Origin: Tamlana flava
GTDB lineage: Bacteria > Bacteroidota > Bacteroidia > Flavobacteriales > Flavobacteriaceae
Direction of reading: 5' to 3'
Assembly: GCF_041287255.1 (NCBI RefSeq)
Contig: NZ_JBGGTX010000003.1
Location: forward strand, 434,001-498,000
DNA: 64,000 nt
The translations under genes were made by a program, and so were the position numbers. Of the stretch, positions 44,778 through 53,216 are shown piece by piece. A model generated the notes under the pieces. The model had not been told where the DNA came from. It saw only the letters and a list, made by a program, of their open reading frames with translations, and did no database searches. Every line of letters starts with the position of its first letter. The first letter of the stretch is position 1.

Positions 44778-45905
44778 CTAAACCCCACAAACCTCACCCA
44801 AAACCCATAAATAATCCTCGCGGTTTTCTACAAAATCGCGCTCGGAAACATCAATAACCTTTACGTTAAAATCTGTTTGGGTTTTTAAAAACTCCAAATA
44901 ACCAGCGTTTATTTTTTCCAAGTATTCATCGGCTATGTTTTGTTCAAAATGCCGTCCGCGCTTTTTAATGTTTTGTTGCAAGCGCTCGGTATTTTGGTAT
45001 AAGTAAACATACAAATCGGGTTTTTTTAAATCTTTGTACATCAGGTTAAAAAGCTTTCGGTACAATTGAAACTCGTCTTCAGGCAAAGTAATTTTTGAGA
45101 ATATTAGCGATTTAAACACATCGTAATCACTTACAATAAAATCCTTAAACAAATCGAGTTGTGCCAAATCATCGCTTATTTGTTGGTAACGGTCTGCCAG
45201 AAAAGACATTTCCAAAGTAAAGGCATAGCGGTTGGCATCTTCGTAAAACTTGGGCAAAAACGGGTTGTCTGCAAAACGCTCCAAAATAAGCTTCGCATTA
45301 AAGTCGTGCGCTATTTGGGTGGCCAAACTGGTTTTACCTGCACCAATATTTCCTTCAATGGCCATATAATTGTATTGATAAAAACCGTAGGCCTTGCTCG
45401 GGTTTTTTAGCCAAATGTTAACCGGTTCCAGAACGGACTTATCAGTGGAATCATCCAACAAAGTGGCAACCGTTTTATCCAATTTCGGGTGCTTTATTTT
45501 TGAGGCAATATCATTAAGTGGTTGCAAAACAAACTTACGGTTTTGCATTTCAGGGTGCGGCACTTGCAAGGTTTTGGTGTTGATGATTTGGTCTTCGGCA
45601 AATACAATATCCAAATCTATGGTTCGGGCTTCGTAGGTGTTTTTCTTGGTTCGTTTTCGGCCTAAATTGGTTTCAATATTCAACAGGGCTTTAATTACCT
45701 TTTTGGGTTCCAAATGGCTTTCTAAAACCAGACAACAATTTAAAAAATCGTCACCCTTAAAACCAATAGCAGGCGTTTTGTACACTTTTGAAATCAACCT
45801 AATATGCCCGATCCGCTTATACATGGCATCAACGGCATTTTGCAAATTTTTAAACTTATCGCCCTTATTACTCCCCAGTGCGATATAAAAAATTGTAGGT
45901 TTCAT
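44778..45905 (-). CDS. folK: Fusion of HPPK (folK) and deoxynucleoside kinase
   Basis: The 375-residue protein starts at ATG 45905 (MKPTIFYIALGSNKG). Upstream in-frame ATGs reach to 46088 but read through the divergent gene's promoter. Residues 1 to about 155 are 2-amino-4-hydroxy-6-hydroxymethyldihydropteridine pyrophosphokinase (NCCLVLES, RTIDLDIVF, HPEMQNRKFVLQPL). Residues about 178-375 are a deoxynucleoside kinase with P-loop EGNIGAGKTS, the catalytic-acid region LERFADNPFL and a lid with KKRGRHFEQN. One polypeptide thus links folate synthesis with dNTP salvage. I recall this fusion as common in Flavobacteriaceae. Confidence 0.92.
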   Translation of the reverse strand: MKPTIFYIALGSNKGDKFKNLQNAVDAMYKRIGHIRLISKVYKTPAIGFKGDDFLNCCLVLESHLEPKKVIKALLNIETNLGRKRTKKNTYEARTIDLDIVFAEDQIINTKTLQVPHPEMQNRKFVLQPLNDIASKIKHPKLDKTVATLLDDSTDKSVLEPVNIWLKNPSKAYGFYQYNYMAIEGNIGAGKTSLATQIAHDFNAKLILERFADNPFLPKFYEDANRYAFTLEMSFLADRYQQISDDLAQLDLFKDFIVSDYDVFKSLIFSKITLPEDEFQLYRKLFNLMYKDLKKPDLYVYLYQNTERLQQNIKKRGRHFEQNIADEYLEKINAGYLEFLKTQTDFNVKVIDVSERDFVENREDYLWVLGEVCGV

Positions 45906-45987
45906 CATAAAGCAAATTAATAAAAAGTAAATGGTTTCCTTTATATTTACAGGGCGTAATTTATTCACAACATACAACCATTTTACT

Positions 45988-46503
45988 ATGCCAATAATAA
46001 AACCAGTAAACGGAAAATCACCACAAATACCAACCGATTGCTTTATAGCCGAAAACGCTACCATTGTTGGCGATGTTACTATGGGCAACCAGTGCAGTAT
46101 TTGGTTTAGTGCCGTGGTACGCGGCGATGTTAACTACATAAAAATGGGCAATAAGGTAAACGTACAAGATGGTGCCGTAATACATTGTACCTACCAAAAA
46201 CACGCTACCAACATTGGCAATAATGTATCTATTGGGCACAATGCCTTGGTACACGGCTGCACCATAAAAGACAATGTTTTGGTGGGTATGGGTAGTATTA
46301 TTATGGATGGCTGTGTGGTAGAAAGCAACAGCATAATTGCCGCCGGTGCGGTGGTTACCCAAAATACCCAAGTGGAAGCAGGAAGTATTTATGCTGGTGT
46401 ACCCGCCAAAAAAGTGAAAGATATTAGCCAAGAATTGATCTCTGGTGAAATAGACCGCATTGCCAACAATTACATTAAATATTCCAGTTGGTTTAAAGAA
46501 TAG
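45988..46503 (+). CDS. Gamma-class carbonic anhydrase / hexapeptide-repeat protein
   Basis: The 171-residue protein from ATG 45988 (MPIIKPVNGK) is a left-handed beta-helix of hexapeptide repeats. Gamma carbonic anhydrase zinc ligands are placed in AVIHCTYQ and SIGHNALVHGC, with NIGNNVSIGHNALV typical of the CaiE/YrdA group. The upstream in-frame ATG at 45931 would give a 19-residue leader that overlaps the folK promoter. CO2 hydration is possible, but several YrdA-type members have not shown activity. Confidence 0.88.
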   Translation: MPIIKPVNGKSPQIPTDCFIAENATIVGDVTMGNQCSIWFSAVVRGDVNYIKMGNKVNVQDGAVIHCTYQKHATNIGNNVSIGHNALVHGCTIKDNVLVGMGSIIMDGCVVESNSIIAAGAVVTQNTQVEAGSIYAGVPAKKVKDISQELISGEIDRIANNYIKYSSWFKE

Positions 46504-46805
46504 TGGGAAATCTTTGAAGTTTATCACTTGGGCGTTACCCGATTGGGTCTGGCTTTTCTTTACAATCTTTTTGTTCGTGCTTCACAAAAAGGATTTTCAA
46601 TACAATCCCTAACGCAATCCTTTCAACAGAAATCAAAAGTTTAAAGCATCAAATTGTTCGTTTTTTACTCGAAAACCTTAAAAAATAGTTAATTTTTGAG
46701 ATTTTTCGGCTATTTTTTGAAGAAAATCACCCATTTATTAGGATTTTAAATATAATCGTTTATGTTGTAGGAAACGTTTAATTTAAAATTTCAGACAAAT
46801 AATAT
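46504..46805. other. 302-bp intergenic region before the sigma gene
   Basis: The region contains the structured repeat at 46530-46615 and about 185 bp of AT-rich sequence holding the sigma-factor gene's promoter. No ORF of note is seen. Confidence 0.6.
46530..46615. ncRNA. Candidate structured repeat element
   Basis: GCGTTA (46532-46537) and TAACGC (46610-46615) close an 84-nt domain. Inside are CCC-GATT-GGG (46538-46547) and a long arm AATCTTTTTGT with ACAAAAAGGATT (46564-46595). The ends resemble a repeat that I recall as frequent in flavobacterial genomes; I could not confirm it here because only one copy is in the window. It may be an RNA or a small mobile repeat. Confidence 0.5.
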
Positions 46806-47669
46806 ATGAGGCAATTAAAAATTACGAAACAAGTTACCAACCGCGAATCAAAATCTCTAGACAAGTACTTACAAGACATTAGTAAAATACCCTTAATAAC
46901 CGCCGAAGAGGAGGTTGAATTGGCACAACGCATAAAAAAAGGCGACCAACAAGCTCTAGATAAACTCACAACTGCTAACTTACGTTTTGTTGTTTCAGTC
47001 TCAAAACAATATCAAAATCAAGGTTTAAAATTGCCCGATTTAATAAACGAGGGTAATGCGGGCTTGGTTAAAGCTGCAAAACGCTTTGACGAAACCCGAG
47101 GGTTTAAGTTCATTTCCTATGCTGTTTGGTGGATTCGTCAAGCTATTCTTCAAGCTTTAGCCGAACAATCTCGAATAGTTAGGTTACCTTTGAACAAAAT
47201 TGGGGCCATCAATAAAATCAACAAGGCCTATTCACATTTGGAGCAAACACATGAGAGACCACCAAGTGCACACGAAATAGCCAACAGCTTGGAACTTACC
47301 GAAAGCAATGTGAAGCAATCCATGAAAATTGCTGGCAGGCATGTATCGATGGATGCTCCCTTAAAAGAAGGCGAGGACTTTAGTTTATACGATGTTGTTA
47401 AAACAGATGAAACACCAAGACCTGATGCTGATTTAATAAAAGACTCATTGAATACAGAAGTTAACCGTGCTTTGGACTCGCTATCCGAAAAGGAAGCAGA
47501 AGTCATCAGGCATTATTACGGCATTAACAAAAAACACCCCATGAGCCTTCAAGAAATTGGCGACGCTTTTGGGTTAACCAGAGAACGCGTAAGACAAATA
47601 AGAGAAAAAGGTATCCGCAGATTGCGACATACTTCAAAAAGTAAAGTATTAAGAACGTATTTGGGATAG
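46806..47669 (+). CDS. Primary-type sigma-70 factor (RpoD/SigA group), possible paralogue
   Basis: The 287-residue sigma factor has region 1.2 (SLDKYLQDISKIPLITAEEE), region 2 (LRFVVSVSKQYQNQGLKLPD, DETRGFKFISYAVWWIRQAI), region 3 (RPPSAHEIANSLELTESN) and region 4 with the helix-turn-helix SLQEIGDAFGLTRERVRQI. Length equals the Bacteroidota primary sigma. It differs from the primary factor I recall at several usually fixed positions (NEGNAGLVKAAKRF, EAEVIRHYYGINKKHPM). That suggests a second, group-2-like factor, although I cannot exclude that it is the main one. The bS21 gene follows. Confidence 0.85.
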   Translation: MRQLKITKQVTNRESKSLDKYLQDISKIPLITAEEEVELAQRIKKGDQQALDKLTTANLRFVVSVSKQYQNQGLKLPDLINEGNAGLVKAAKRFDETRGFKFISYAVWWIRQAILQALAEQSRIVRLPLNKIGAINKINKAYSHLEQTHERPPSAHEIANSLELTESNVKQSMKIAGRHVSMDAPLKEGEDFSLYDVVKTDETPRPDADLIKDSLNTEVNRALDSLSEKEAEVIRHYYGINKKHPMSLQEIGDAFGLTRERVRQIREKGIRRLRHTSKSKVLRTYLG

Positions 47670-47701
47670 TCCTAAATCATAAATCAATTTAAAATACATC
47701 T

Positions 47702-47896
47702 ATGTTAAAAATTATTGTAAAAGATGGCGAAAATATAGAGCGCGCCCTAAAACGCTACAAACGCAAACACCGAAACATTAAGGTGATGCAAAACCTAAGA
47801 GATAATCAGTTTTTCACAAAACCTTCTGTTAAAAGACGCCGTGAAATACAAAAAGCATCTTATATACAGAGTCTAAGAGACCTAGAAGATATATAA
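47702..47896 (+). CDS. rpsU: Ribosomal protein bS21
   Basis: The 64-residue basic protein is a bS21: KDGENIERALKRYKRK, then FTKPSVKRRREIQKASYIQSLRD. In this phylum bS21 sits at the 30S platform and helps hide the anti-Shine-Dalgarno tail of 16S rRNA. This copy has a core (NIKVMQNLRDNQFF) unlike the flavobacterial bS21 I recall (TGTVRQLRAR-type), and no Shine-Dalgarno sequence precedes it. It follows the sigma gene by 32 bp, so the pair is probably one transcript. It could be a second bS21 paralogue. Confidence 0.9.
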   Translation: MLKIIVKDGENIERALKRYKRKHRNIKVMQNLRDNQFFTKPSVKRRREIQKASYIQSLRDLEDI

Positions 47897-47905
47897 AATA
47901 AAAAT

Positions 47906-47940
47906 GGTCCCGTCTTTATTTCAATAAATCGGACGGGGCT
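47906..47940. terminator. Terminator between rpsU and the 75-residue gene
   Basis: GTCCCGTC and GACGGGGC form an 8-bp stem (one G-T pair), and TTTATT/AATAAA extends it inwards. It lies between convergent genes; the minus side has the better T run. Confidence 0.7.
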
Positions 47941-47941
47941 G

Positions 47942-48169
47942 TTATTCCTTTTTGTAATTAATGGGTCTGTCTTTATAGAAATTTTCGAAGGTTTTATCTG
48001 GGGTGTATTTATCTTTTAAAACCTTGTACACCATAACCAAAACAAACAACTGCCCAATGCACATGGTATAAAATATAATACTAAAACTAGTATTCATACC
48101 AACCATTATGGGCAACATCACAAGCAAAAATGTGGTAAGCCCCACATAAAATAATACTGGAATTTTCAT
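47942..48169 (-). CDS. Small two-helix membrane protein, unknown function
   Basis: The 75-residue protein has two hydrophobic stretches (PVLFYVGLTTFLLVMLPIMV and FSIIFYTMCIGQLFVLVMVY) and a basic, polar C-terminus (KFENFYKDRPINYKKE-like). I do not recognise a family. It lies downstream of the DUF2797 gene on the minus strand, 82 bp away, and may be co-transcribed with it. Confidence 0.6.
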   Translation of the reverse strand: MKIPVLFYVGLTTFLLVMLPIMVGMNTSFSIIFYTMCIGQLFVLVMVYKVLKDKYTPDKTFENFYKDRPINYKKE

Positions 48170-48251
48170 TCGTTATTCTTTATTGATTTACTAAAAAGAT
48201 AATAAAAATCAGTGATTTAAAAACACTTCATCCAGTTAAAATTTCCTAAAA

Positions 48252-49046
48252 TTACAGGATTGCAATTTGAAGAACCAAACCCTCATTGGCACGGACATTA
48301 AAAACAGTGTCGTCTTCAAAAATGAGGTACTGCCCTTTTATACCGACCAACTTCCCTATATACTGTTCTTTTTTTAAAATGTTCAAACTTTTGGGTTTTT
48401 CAGGGTAATGGTTTACAGGAAATTCCAAATTGGTTTCATTATTGCTTGCAATAAAATAATCCTTGGCTTCATCTGGTATAAATGGCTTCAATTTTTCGCG
48501 CCATTCTACCAAATCTTCATCTTTAATGTCATTTTTAAGCATGGTACGCCAATTGGTTTTGTCGCTTACATGGTCTTTTAAAGCCACTTCGGTAACACCA
48601 GCCAAATACCTGTTGGGCACCTCAACAATTTCAATAGCCTCGTGGGCACCTTGGTCAATCCAACGCGTAGGCACTTGGCTTTTTCTTGTTACACCAACTT
48701 TCACATTACTGGAATTAGCCAAATAAACAATATGCGGTTGTAACTGTACTTTTTTTTCATATTCCAAATCACGGTCTTCCTTACCTAAATGTGCAGTGCT
48801 CAACTCAGGGCGCATAACCCAATCTGCAGCTTGTGGCACATCATAAAAACAGCTTTTACAAAACCCCTGCCTGTAAATGGGTTTATCCAATCCGCAATTT
48901 AAACATTGGTACTTAATGAATTGCAAACTAATTTTTTTATCCAATAATTGGTTCATGTTTATAAAATCATGTTCAAACACCAAGTAGTATTGAATTGGGC
49001 TTGAAAATTCCGTTTCCATTTTTGTTAAAACACCTTGGTAGGTCAT
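48252..49046 (-). CDS. DUF2797 domain protein
   Basis: The 264-residue protein starts best at ATG 49046 (MTYQGVLTKMETEF); a start at 49058 would add only MFFF. A zinc-ribbon-like pair CLNCGLDKPIYRQGFCKSC lies at about 50-70. Family landmarks follow: QPHIVYLANSSNVKVGVTR (a GIY-YIG-like strand), PTRWIDQGAHEAI and LAGVTEVALKDHVSDKTNWR. The biochemical role is unknown; the GIY-YIG-like features and zinc site suggest nucleic-acid contact. It is divergent from the GH3 gene. Confidence 0.82.
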   Translation of the reverse strand: MTYQGVLTKMETEFSSPIQYYLVFEHDFINMNQLLDKKISLQFIKYQCLNCGLDKPIYRQGFCKSCFYDVPQAADWVMRPELSTAHLGKEDRDLEYEKKVQLQPHIVYLANSSNVKVGVTRKSQVPTRWIDQGAHEAIEIVEVPNRYLAGVTEVALKDHVSDKTNWRTMLKNDIKDEDLVEWREKLKPFIPDEAKDYFIASNNETNLEFPVNHYPEKPKSLNILKKEQYIGKLVGIKGQYLIFEDDTVFNVRANEGLVLQIAIL

Positions 49047-49088
49047 AAAAAAAAACATTATTTTTAAAAACTTAAAGATAGCTGAAAA

Positions 49089-50606
49089 ATGCCAATACCC
49101 ATAGTAAATTCAATTGCTTCTTGGTTTTTGAAAAAACGGTTCCATCAAATTGAACTGTTTTTAAAATACCCGAACGAAGTACAGAACGAATTGCTTTTGC
49201 ATCTTATTGACACTGCAAAAAATACCGAGTTTGGCAAAAAATACGACTTTGCTTCAATAAAGAATTACAAAACCTTTGCTGAGCGTATTCCCATCAATAA
49301 CTATGATGCGTGGCAGGATGACATTGAACGAAGCCGAAAGGGAGAAAACAATGTTTTTTGGCCTACTCCTATAAAATGGTTTGCAAAATCTAGTGGCACA
49401 ACACGTTCCCGAAGCAAATTTATACCGGTAAGCGAAGAATCTTTAGAGGATTGCCATTATGCAGCAAGTAAAGATTTGCTTTGCATGTACTTAAATAACA
49501 ACGAAAACTCCCAACTGTTTACTGGCAAGAGCCTGCGTTTGGGAGGCAGCAAAGAATTGTACAAAGAAAACGGAACGATATTCGGCGACCTTTCAGCCAT
49601 TTTAATTGATAATATGCCGTTTTGGGCTGAGTTTAGCAGTACACCTAGCAATAAAGTTTCGTTAATGAGCGATTGGGAACATAAAATGCAGGCCATTGTT
49701 AACGAAACCATTAACGAAAAGGTTACCAGTCTTGCCGGCGTTCCTTCCTGGATGTTAGTTTTGCTTAATAATGTTTTAGAAACTACCGGAAAAGAACATT
49801 TACTTGAGGTTTGGCCCAATCTGGAAGTCTATTTTCACGGCGGGGTAAGTTTTACACCTTATGTAAACCAATACAAAAAAATACTTCCAAAAAAAGATTT
49901 TAAATATTACGAAACATATAATGCTTCGGAAGGTTTCTTTGCGATACAGGATCAAAACGATTCAAACGAACTGCTGCTTATGTTGGACTATGGCATTTTT
50001 TATGAATTCATTCCCATGAATGTTTATGATACTAATGATGAAAGAGCAATTCCGTTGAGCCAAGTGAAACTTGGGCAAAACTATGCTATGATTATAACCA
50101 CCAATGCAGGTTTATGGCGTTATAAAATTGGAGACACCATAAGGTTTACTTCATTAAACCCATACCGAATTAAAATTTCTGGACGAACAAAACACCATAT
50201 TAATGTTTTTGGGGAAGAGTTGATTATTGAAAACGCCGAAAACGCACTTAAAAAAGTATGCAAGCGTACAAAATCCGAAATAGTTGATTTTACTGCTGCA
50301 CCAATTTTCATGCAGGGTAAAGAAAAAGGAGCTCACGAATGGCTCATAGAGTTTAAAACCCCACCAAAAGATATTGACTATTTTAATGAACTGTTTGATA
50401 ATGCTTTAAAAGCCCTAAACTCAGATTATGAAGCCAAACGTTACAACAACATAACCCTAAATAAACCAAAAATAAATATAGCCAGAAAAAATTTGTTCTA
50501 CGACTGGCTGAAGGAAAACAATAAACTAGGCGGACAACATAAAATACCCAGACTGTCTAACTCTAGAAATTACATGGAGGAGCTTTTACGTTTAAATTCC
50601 CTATAA
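49089..50606 (+). CDS. GH3 auxin-responsive-promoter family acyl-amido synthetase
   Basis: The 505-residue adenylating enzyme resembles plant GH3 amido synthetases, which join acids to amino acids after ATP activation. Visible motifs: FAKSSGTTRSRSKFIPVS (phosphate binding, near residue 100), YNASEGFFAIQD (acid-binding, about 277-288) and LWRYKIGDTIRF. The bacterial members' substrates are unknown. A plant-hormone role should not be assumed. It is divergent from the DUF2797 gene and followed by a long gene-poor region. Confidence 0.87.
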   Translation: MPIPIVNSIASWFLKKRFHQIELFLKYPNEVQNELLLHLIDTAKNTEFGKKYDFASIKNYKTFAERIPINNYDAWQDDIERSRKGENNVFWPTPIKWFAKSSGTTRSRSKFIPVSEESLEDCHYAASKDLLCMYLNNNENSQLFTGKSLRLGGSKELYKENGTIFGDLSAILIDNMPFWAEFSSTPSNKVSLMSDWEHKMQAIVNETINEKVTSLAGVPSWMLVLLNNVLETTGKEHLLEVWPNLEVYFHGGVSFTPYVNQYKKILPKKDFKYYETYNASEGFFAIQDQNDSNELLLMLDYGIFYEFIPMNVYDTNDERAIPLSQVKLGQNYAMIITTNAGLWRYKIGDTIRFTSLNPYRIKISGRTKHHINVFGEELIIENAENALKKVCKRTKSEIVDFTAAPIFMQGKEKGAHEWLIEFKTPPKDIDYFNELFDNALKALNSDYEAKRYNNITLNKPKINIARKNLFYDWLKENNKLGGQHKIPRLSNSRNYMEELLRLNSL

Positions 50607-51034
50607 TAGTCTTTCCGAAAACCCCGATAAAATAAGTACTTAACGAATTATAATATGCTTAGTCTAAGATTTTTTTGCTCTGAGATACTGGATTATATTT
50701 ATTGTCTCATTAATCCTAATCCCTTGTAAAAATGGAATAATAAAAATAGATTACAGTCGCAAGGATTTGGAGAATCCAAGCCTTTGGTTGATTGCAAAAC
50801 AATTGCTCTGATGATGACTAACAGGCCAACAGACATGTAGAGTTTTTAATTTTAGATTAACAAAAATCGATTAAGTGTAAACCCTATAGTTTTTTAACGA
50901 GTATTTCGTCTAATAATCTAAAAGAAATTTAAAAGCTTTGCGAGTTCTACAAATAGGAATACTTTTAACAAAAATAAAACACAGACATAAAGAATTATAG
51001 TGCGAATATCCATTATTAATTAATATCCATAAAT
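50607..51034. other. Gene-poor convergent spacer with possible gene remnant
   Basis: The 428 bp between GH3 and the clpX terminator contain no long ORF. A 45-codon minus-strand frame at 50699-50836 (starting MSVGLLVIIRAIVLQSTKGL) is the only clear reading frame. A spacer this long is unusual in so compact a genome. It may be a decayed gene or hold an unrecognised RNA. Confidence 0.4.
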
Positions 51035-51064
51035 AAAAAACCACGCTTTTCGGCGTGGTTTTTT
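51035..51064 (-). terminator. Terminator after clpX
   Basis: A 12-bp perfect stem (AAAAAACCACGC with GCGTGGTTTTTT) with a 6-nt loop lies 28 nt past the clpX stop codon on the minus strand. Confidence 0.88.
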
Positions 51065-51092
51065 ATTCACTATAATATATTTTATTCCAAAG

Positions 51093-52325
51093 CTATGATA
51101 CGGCTTTGAGTTTCTTTAAAGTTGTTTTTGTTAACTTATCTTCAGCATAAGCTTTTGTAACGTTCAAGTTTTTTTCATCACTACTAGGCATCTCGAACAT
51201 AGCATCAGTTAGGATTTCTTCACATAACGAACGCAAACCTCTTGCCCCTAATTTATACTCGATAGCTTTATCCACTATAAATCCAAGAGCTCCATCTGTA
51301 ATAGAAAAATCAATTTCATCCATTTCAAACAACTTTTTATATTGTTTTATGATGGCATTTTTAGGCTCTGTGAGTATAGCCCTTAAGGTTTCAGCATCCA
51401 ATGGATCCATATATGTCAACACAGGCAAACGACCAATAATTTCAGGAATTAAACCAAAATCCTTTAAATCCTTCGGAATAATATACTGTAACAAATTATC
51501 CTGATCAACGATATCATCAGACATGGAAGCGCTATAGCCAACAGCTTGCATATTTAGTCTTTTTGAAATAACGCGCTCTATGCCATCAAATGCGCCACCA
51601 GCAATAAATAATATGTTTTCGGTATTTACCTCAATGAATTTTTGATCAGGATGTTTACGGCCACCTTTGGGCGGAACGTTTACCACGGTACCTTCCAATA
51701 GCTTCAATAAAGCTTGTTGAACGCCTTCACCCGAAACATCTCGAGTAATAGAGGGATTATCACTTTTACGAGCAATCTTATCAATTTCATCAATAAAAAC
51801 AATGCCCTTTTCTGCTTTTTCCAAGTTGTAATCTGCCGCTTGCAACAAACGTGTTAGAATGCTCTCAACATCTTCACCAACGTATCCAGCCTCTGTTAGC
51901 ACAGTAGCATCAACAATAGCCAATGGCACATTTAACATTTTTGCAATGGTTTTGGCCATCAAGGTTTTACCGGTACCTGTTTGACCAACCATGATGATAT
52001 TACTTTTTTGAATATCTATATCGTCTTTTGAAGCTGGTTGAAGCAATCTTTTGTAATGATTATAAACGGCAACGGACATAACTTTTTTTGTCATGCTCTG
52101 CCCTATAATATACTCGTCAAGAAATGCTTTAATTTGTTGTGGTTTGCGAAGTTTTAGCTCTGCAGATAGGTCGCTGCTATCGTTCTGTTTTGATTCCTCA
52201 ATAACAATACCATGAGCTTGCTCAATACACCTATCGCATATGTGGGCATCCAATCCTGCTATTAATAAGTTTGTTTCTGGCTTTTTACGACCACAAAACG
52301 AACATTCCAATTCTTCTTTTGCCAT
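51093..52325 (-). CDS. clpX: ATP-dependent Clp protease ATP-binding subunit ClpX
   Basis: The 410-residue AAA+ unfoldase has the N-terminal C4 zinc-binding domain (CSFCGRKKPETNL, ICDRC at about 9-34), Walker A VGQTGTGKTLMAKT, Walker B IVFIDEIDKIAR and sensor region. The tripeptide IGF pocket for ClpP is not obvious in the text I inspected; the LGARGLRSLCEE sensor 2 region is present. It unfolds tagged substrates and threads them into ClpP, encoded just upstream. The order tig-clpP-clpX on the minus strand is the classical arrangement. Confidence 0.97.
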   Translation of the reverse strand: MAKEELECSFCGRKKPETNLLIAGLDAHICDRCIEQAHGIVIEESKQNDSSDLSAELKLRKPQQIKAFLDEYIIGQSMTKKVMSVAVYNHYKRLLQPASKDDIDIQKSNIIMVGQTGTGKTLMAKTIAKMLNVPLAIVDATVLTEAGYVGEDVESILTRLLQAADYNLEKAEKGIVFIDEIDKIARKSDNPSITRDVSGEGVQQALLKLLEGTVVNVPPKGGRKHPDQKFIEVNTENILFIAGGAFDGIERVISKRLNMQAVGYSASMSDDIVDQDNLLQYIIPKDLKDFGLIPEIIGRLPVLTYMDPLDAETLRAILTEPKNAIIKQYKKLFEMDEIDFSITDGALGFIVDKAIEYKLGARGLRSLCEEILTDAMFEMPSSDEKNLNVTKAYAEDKLTKTTLKKLKAVS

Positions 52326-52399
52326 TAATCTAATTTATTTTTGGGAATGAATTGTAATAATCCCCTCTGAAACAAGTTAATAAAATTACGTATTTTTAT

Positions 52400-53074
52400 T
52401 TAATTACGAAACAGTATCTCATCAATCATGCCATATTCCTTGGCTTTATCGGCTTTCATCCAGTAATCTCTATCACTGTCTTCATATACTTTATCATAAG
52501 TTTGACCGGAATGCTTACTGATAATTTTATACAGTTCCTCCTTTAAAATTAAAATCTCCCTGGCCGTAATTTCAATGTCACTAGCCTGTCCTTGTGCACC
52601 GCCAAGAGGCTGATGTATCATAACTCGGGAATGCGTCAATCCACTGCGTTTACCTTTAGCACCCGCACATAATAATACGGCTCCCATAGATGCAGCCATA
52701 CCTGTACAAATAGTAGCTACATCAGGTTTTATAAACTGCATAGTATCGTAAATACCTAAACCAGCATAAACACTTCCGCCCGGTGAATTGATATAAATTT
52801 GAATATCCTTCGAAGCATCGGTACTTTCTAAAAACAACAGTTGAGCCTGAACAATGTTGGCCACCTGATCGTTAATTCCAGTTCCCAAGAAAATAATCCT
52901 ATCCATCATTAAACGAGAGAACACATCGAAAACAGCGATGTTCATTTGACGTTCCTCAATAATATTTGGCGTTAGATTGGTGGGATACATACTACTGATG
53001 ATTTTATTGTAATATGTGCTGCTAATGCCTTGATCTTTTATCGCGAATTTTTCAAATTCCTTTGCGTAATCCAT
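52400..53074 (-). CDS. clpP: ATP-dependent Clp protease proteolytic subunit
   Basis: The 224-residue serine peptidase has its catalytic serine in TGMAASMGAVLL, histidine in HSRVMIHQPLGGAQG and aspartate near DRDYWMKADKAKEYGMID. The N-terminal loop and 14-mer core (LFLESTDASKDIQIYINSPGG) are normal. Length is slightly above the E. coli protein. It lies between tig and clpX; a strong terminator (53164-53193) separates it from tig, so clpP-clpX probably have their own promoter as well. Confidence 0.97.
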   Translation of the reverse strand: MDYAKEFEKFAIKDQGISSTYYNKIISSMYPTNLTPNIIEERQMNIAVFDVFSRLMMDRIIFLGTGINDQVANIVQAQLLFLESTDASKDIQIYINSPGGSVYAGLGIYDTMQFIKPDVATICTGMAASMGAVLLCAGAKGKRSGLTHSRVMIHQPLGGAQGQASDIEITAREILILKEELYKIISKHSGQTYDKVYEDSDRDYWMKADKAKEYGMIDEILFRN

Positions 53075-53163
53075 AATTTATTTTGTAATTAATCTTTTAA
53101 ACTCCTGACTTACATCAAGATGGAATAAAAAGCATTTTGAATTAATGATTTATTTTGAATAAA

Positions 53164-53193
53164 AAGGCGCTTAAATCTGTTGATTTAAGCGCC
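53164..53193 (-). terminator. Strong terminator/attenuator between tig and clpP
   Basis: A 13-bp perfect stem (AGGCGCTTAAATC with GATTTAAGCGCCT) and a 4-nt loop are followed by TTTTT on the minus strand, 24 nt beyond the tig stop codon. It would reduce read-through into clpP. Confidence 0.88.
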
Positions 53194-53216
53194 TAAAGAT
53201 AAGCATTTATTATTAC

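Noticed and set aside
46018..46527. 169-codon minus-strand frame opposite the carbonic anhydrase
   Set aside because: The plus-strand hexapeptide protein is a clear family member; the antisense frame has His/Tyr-rich nonsense composition.
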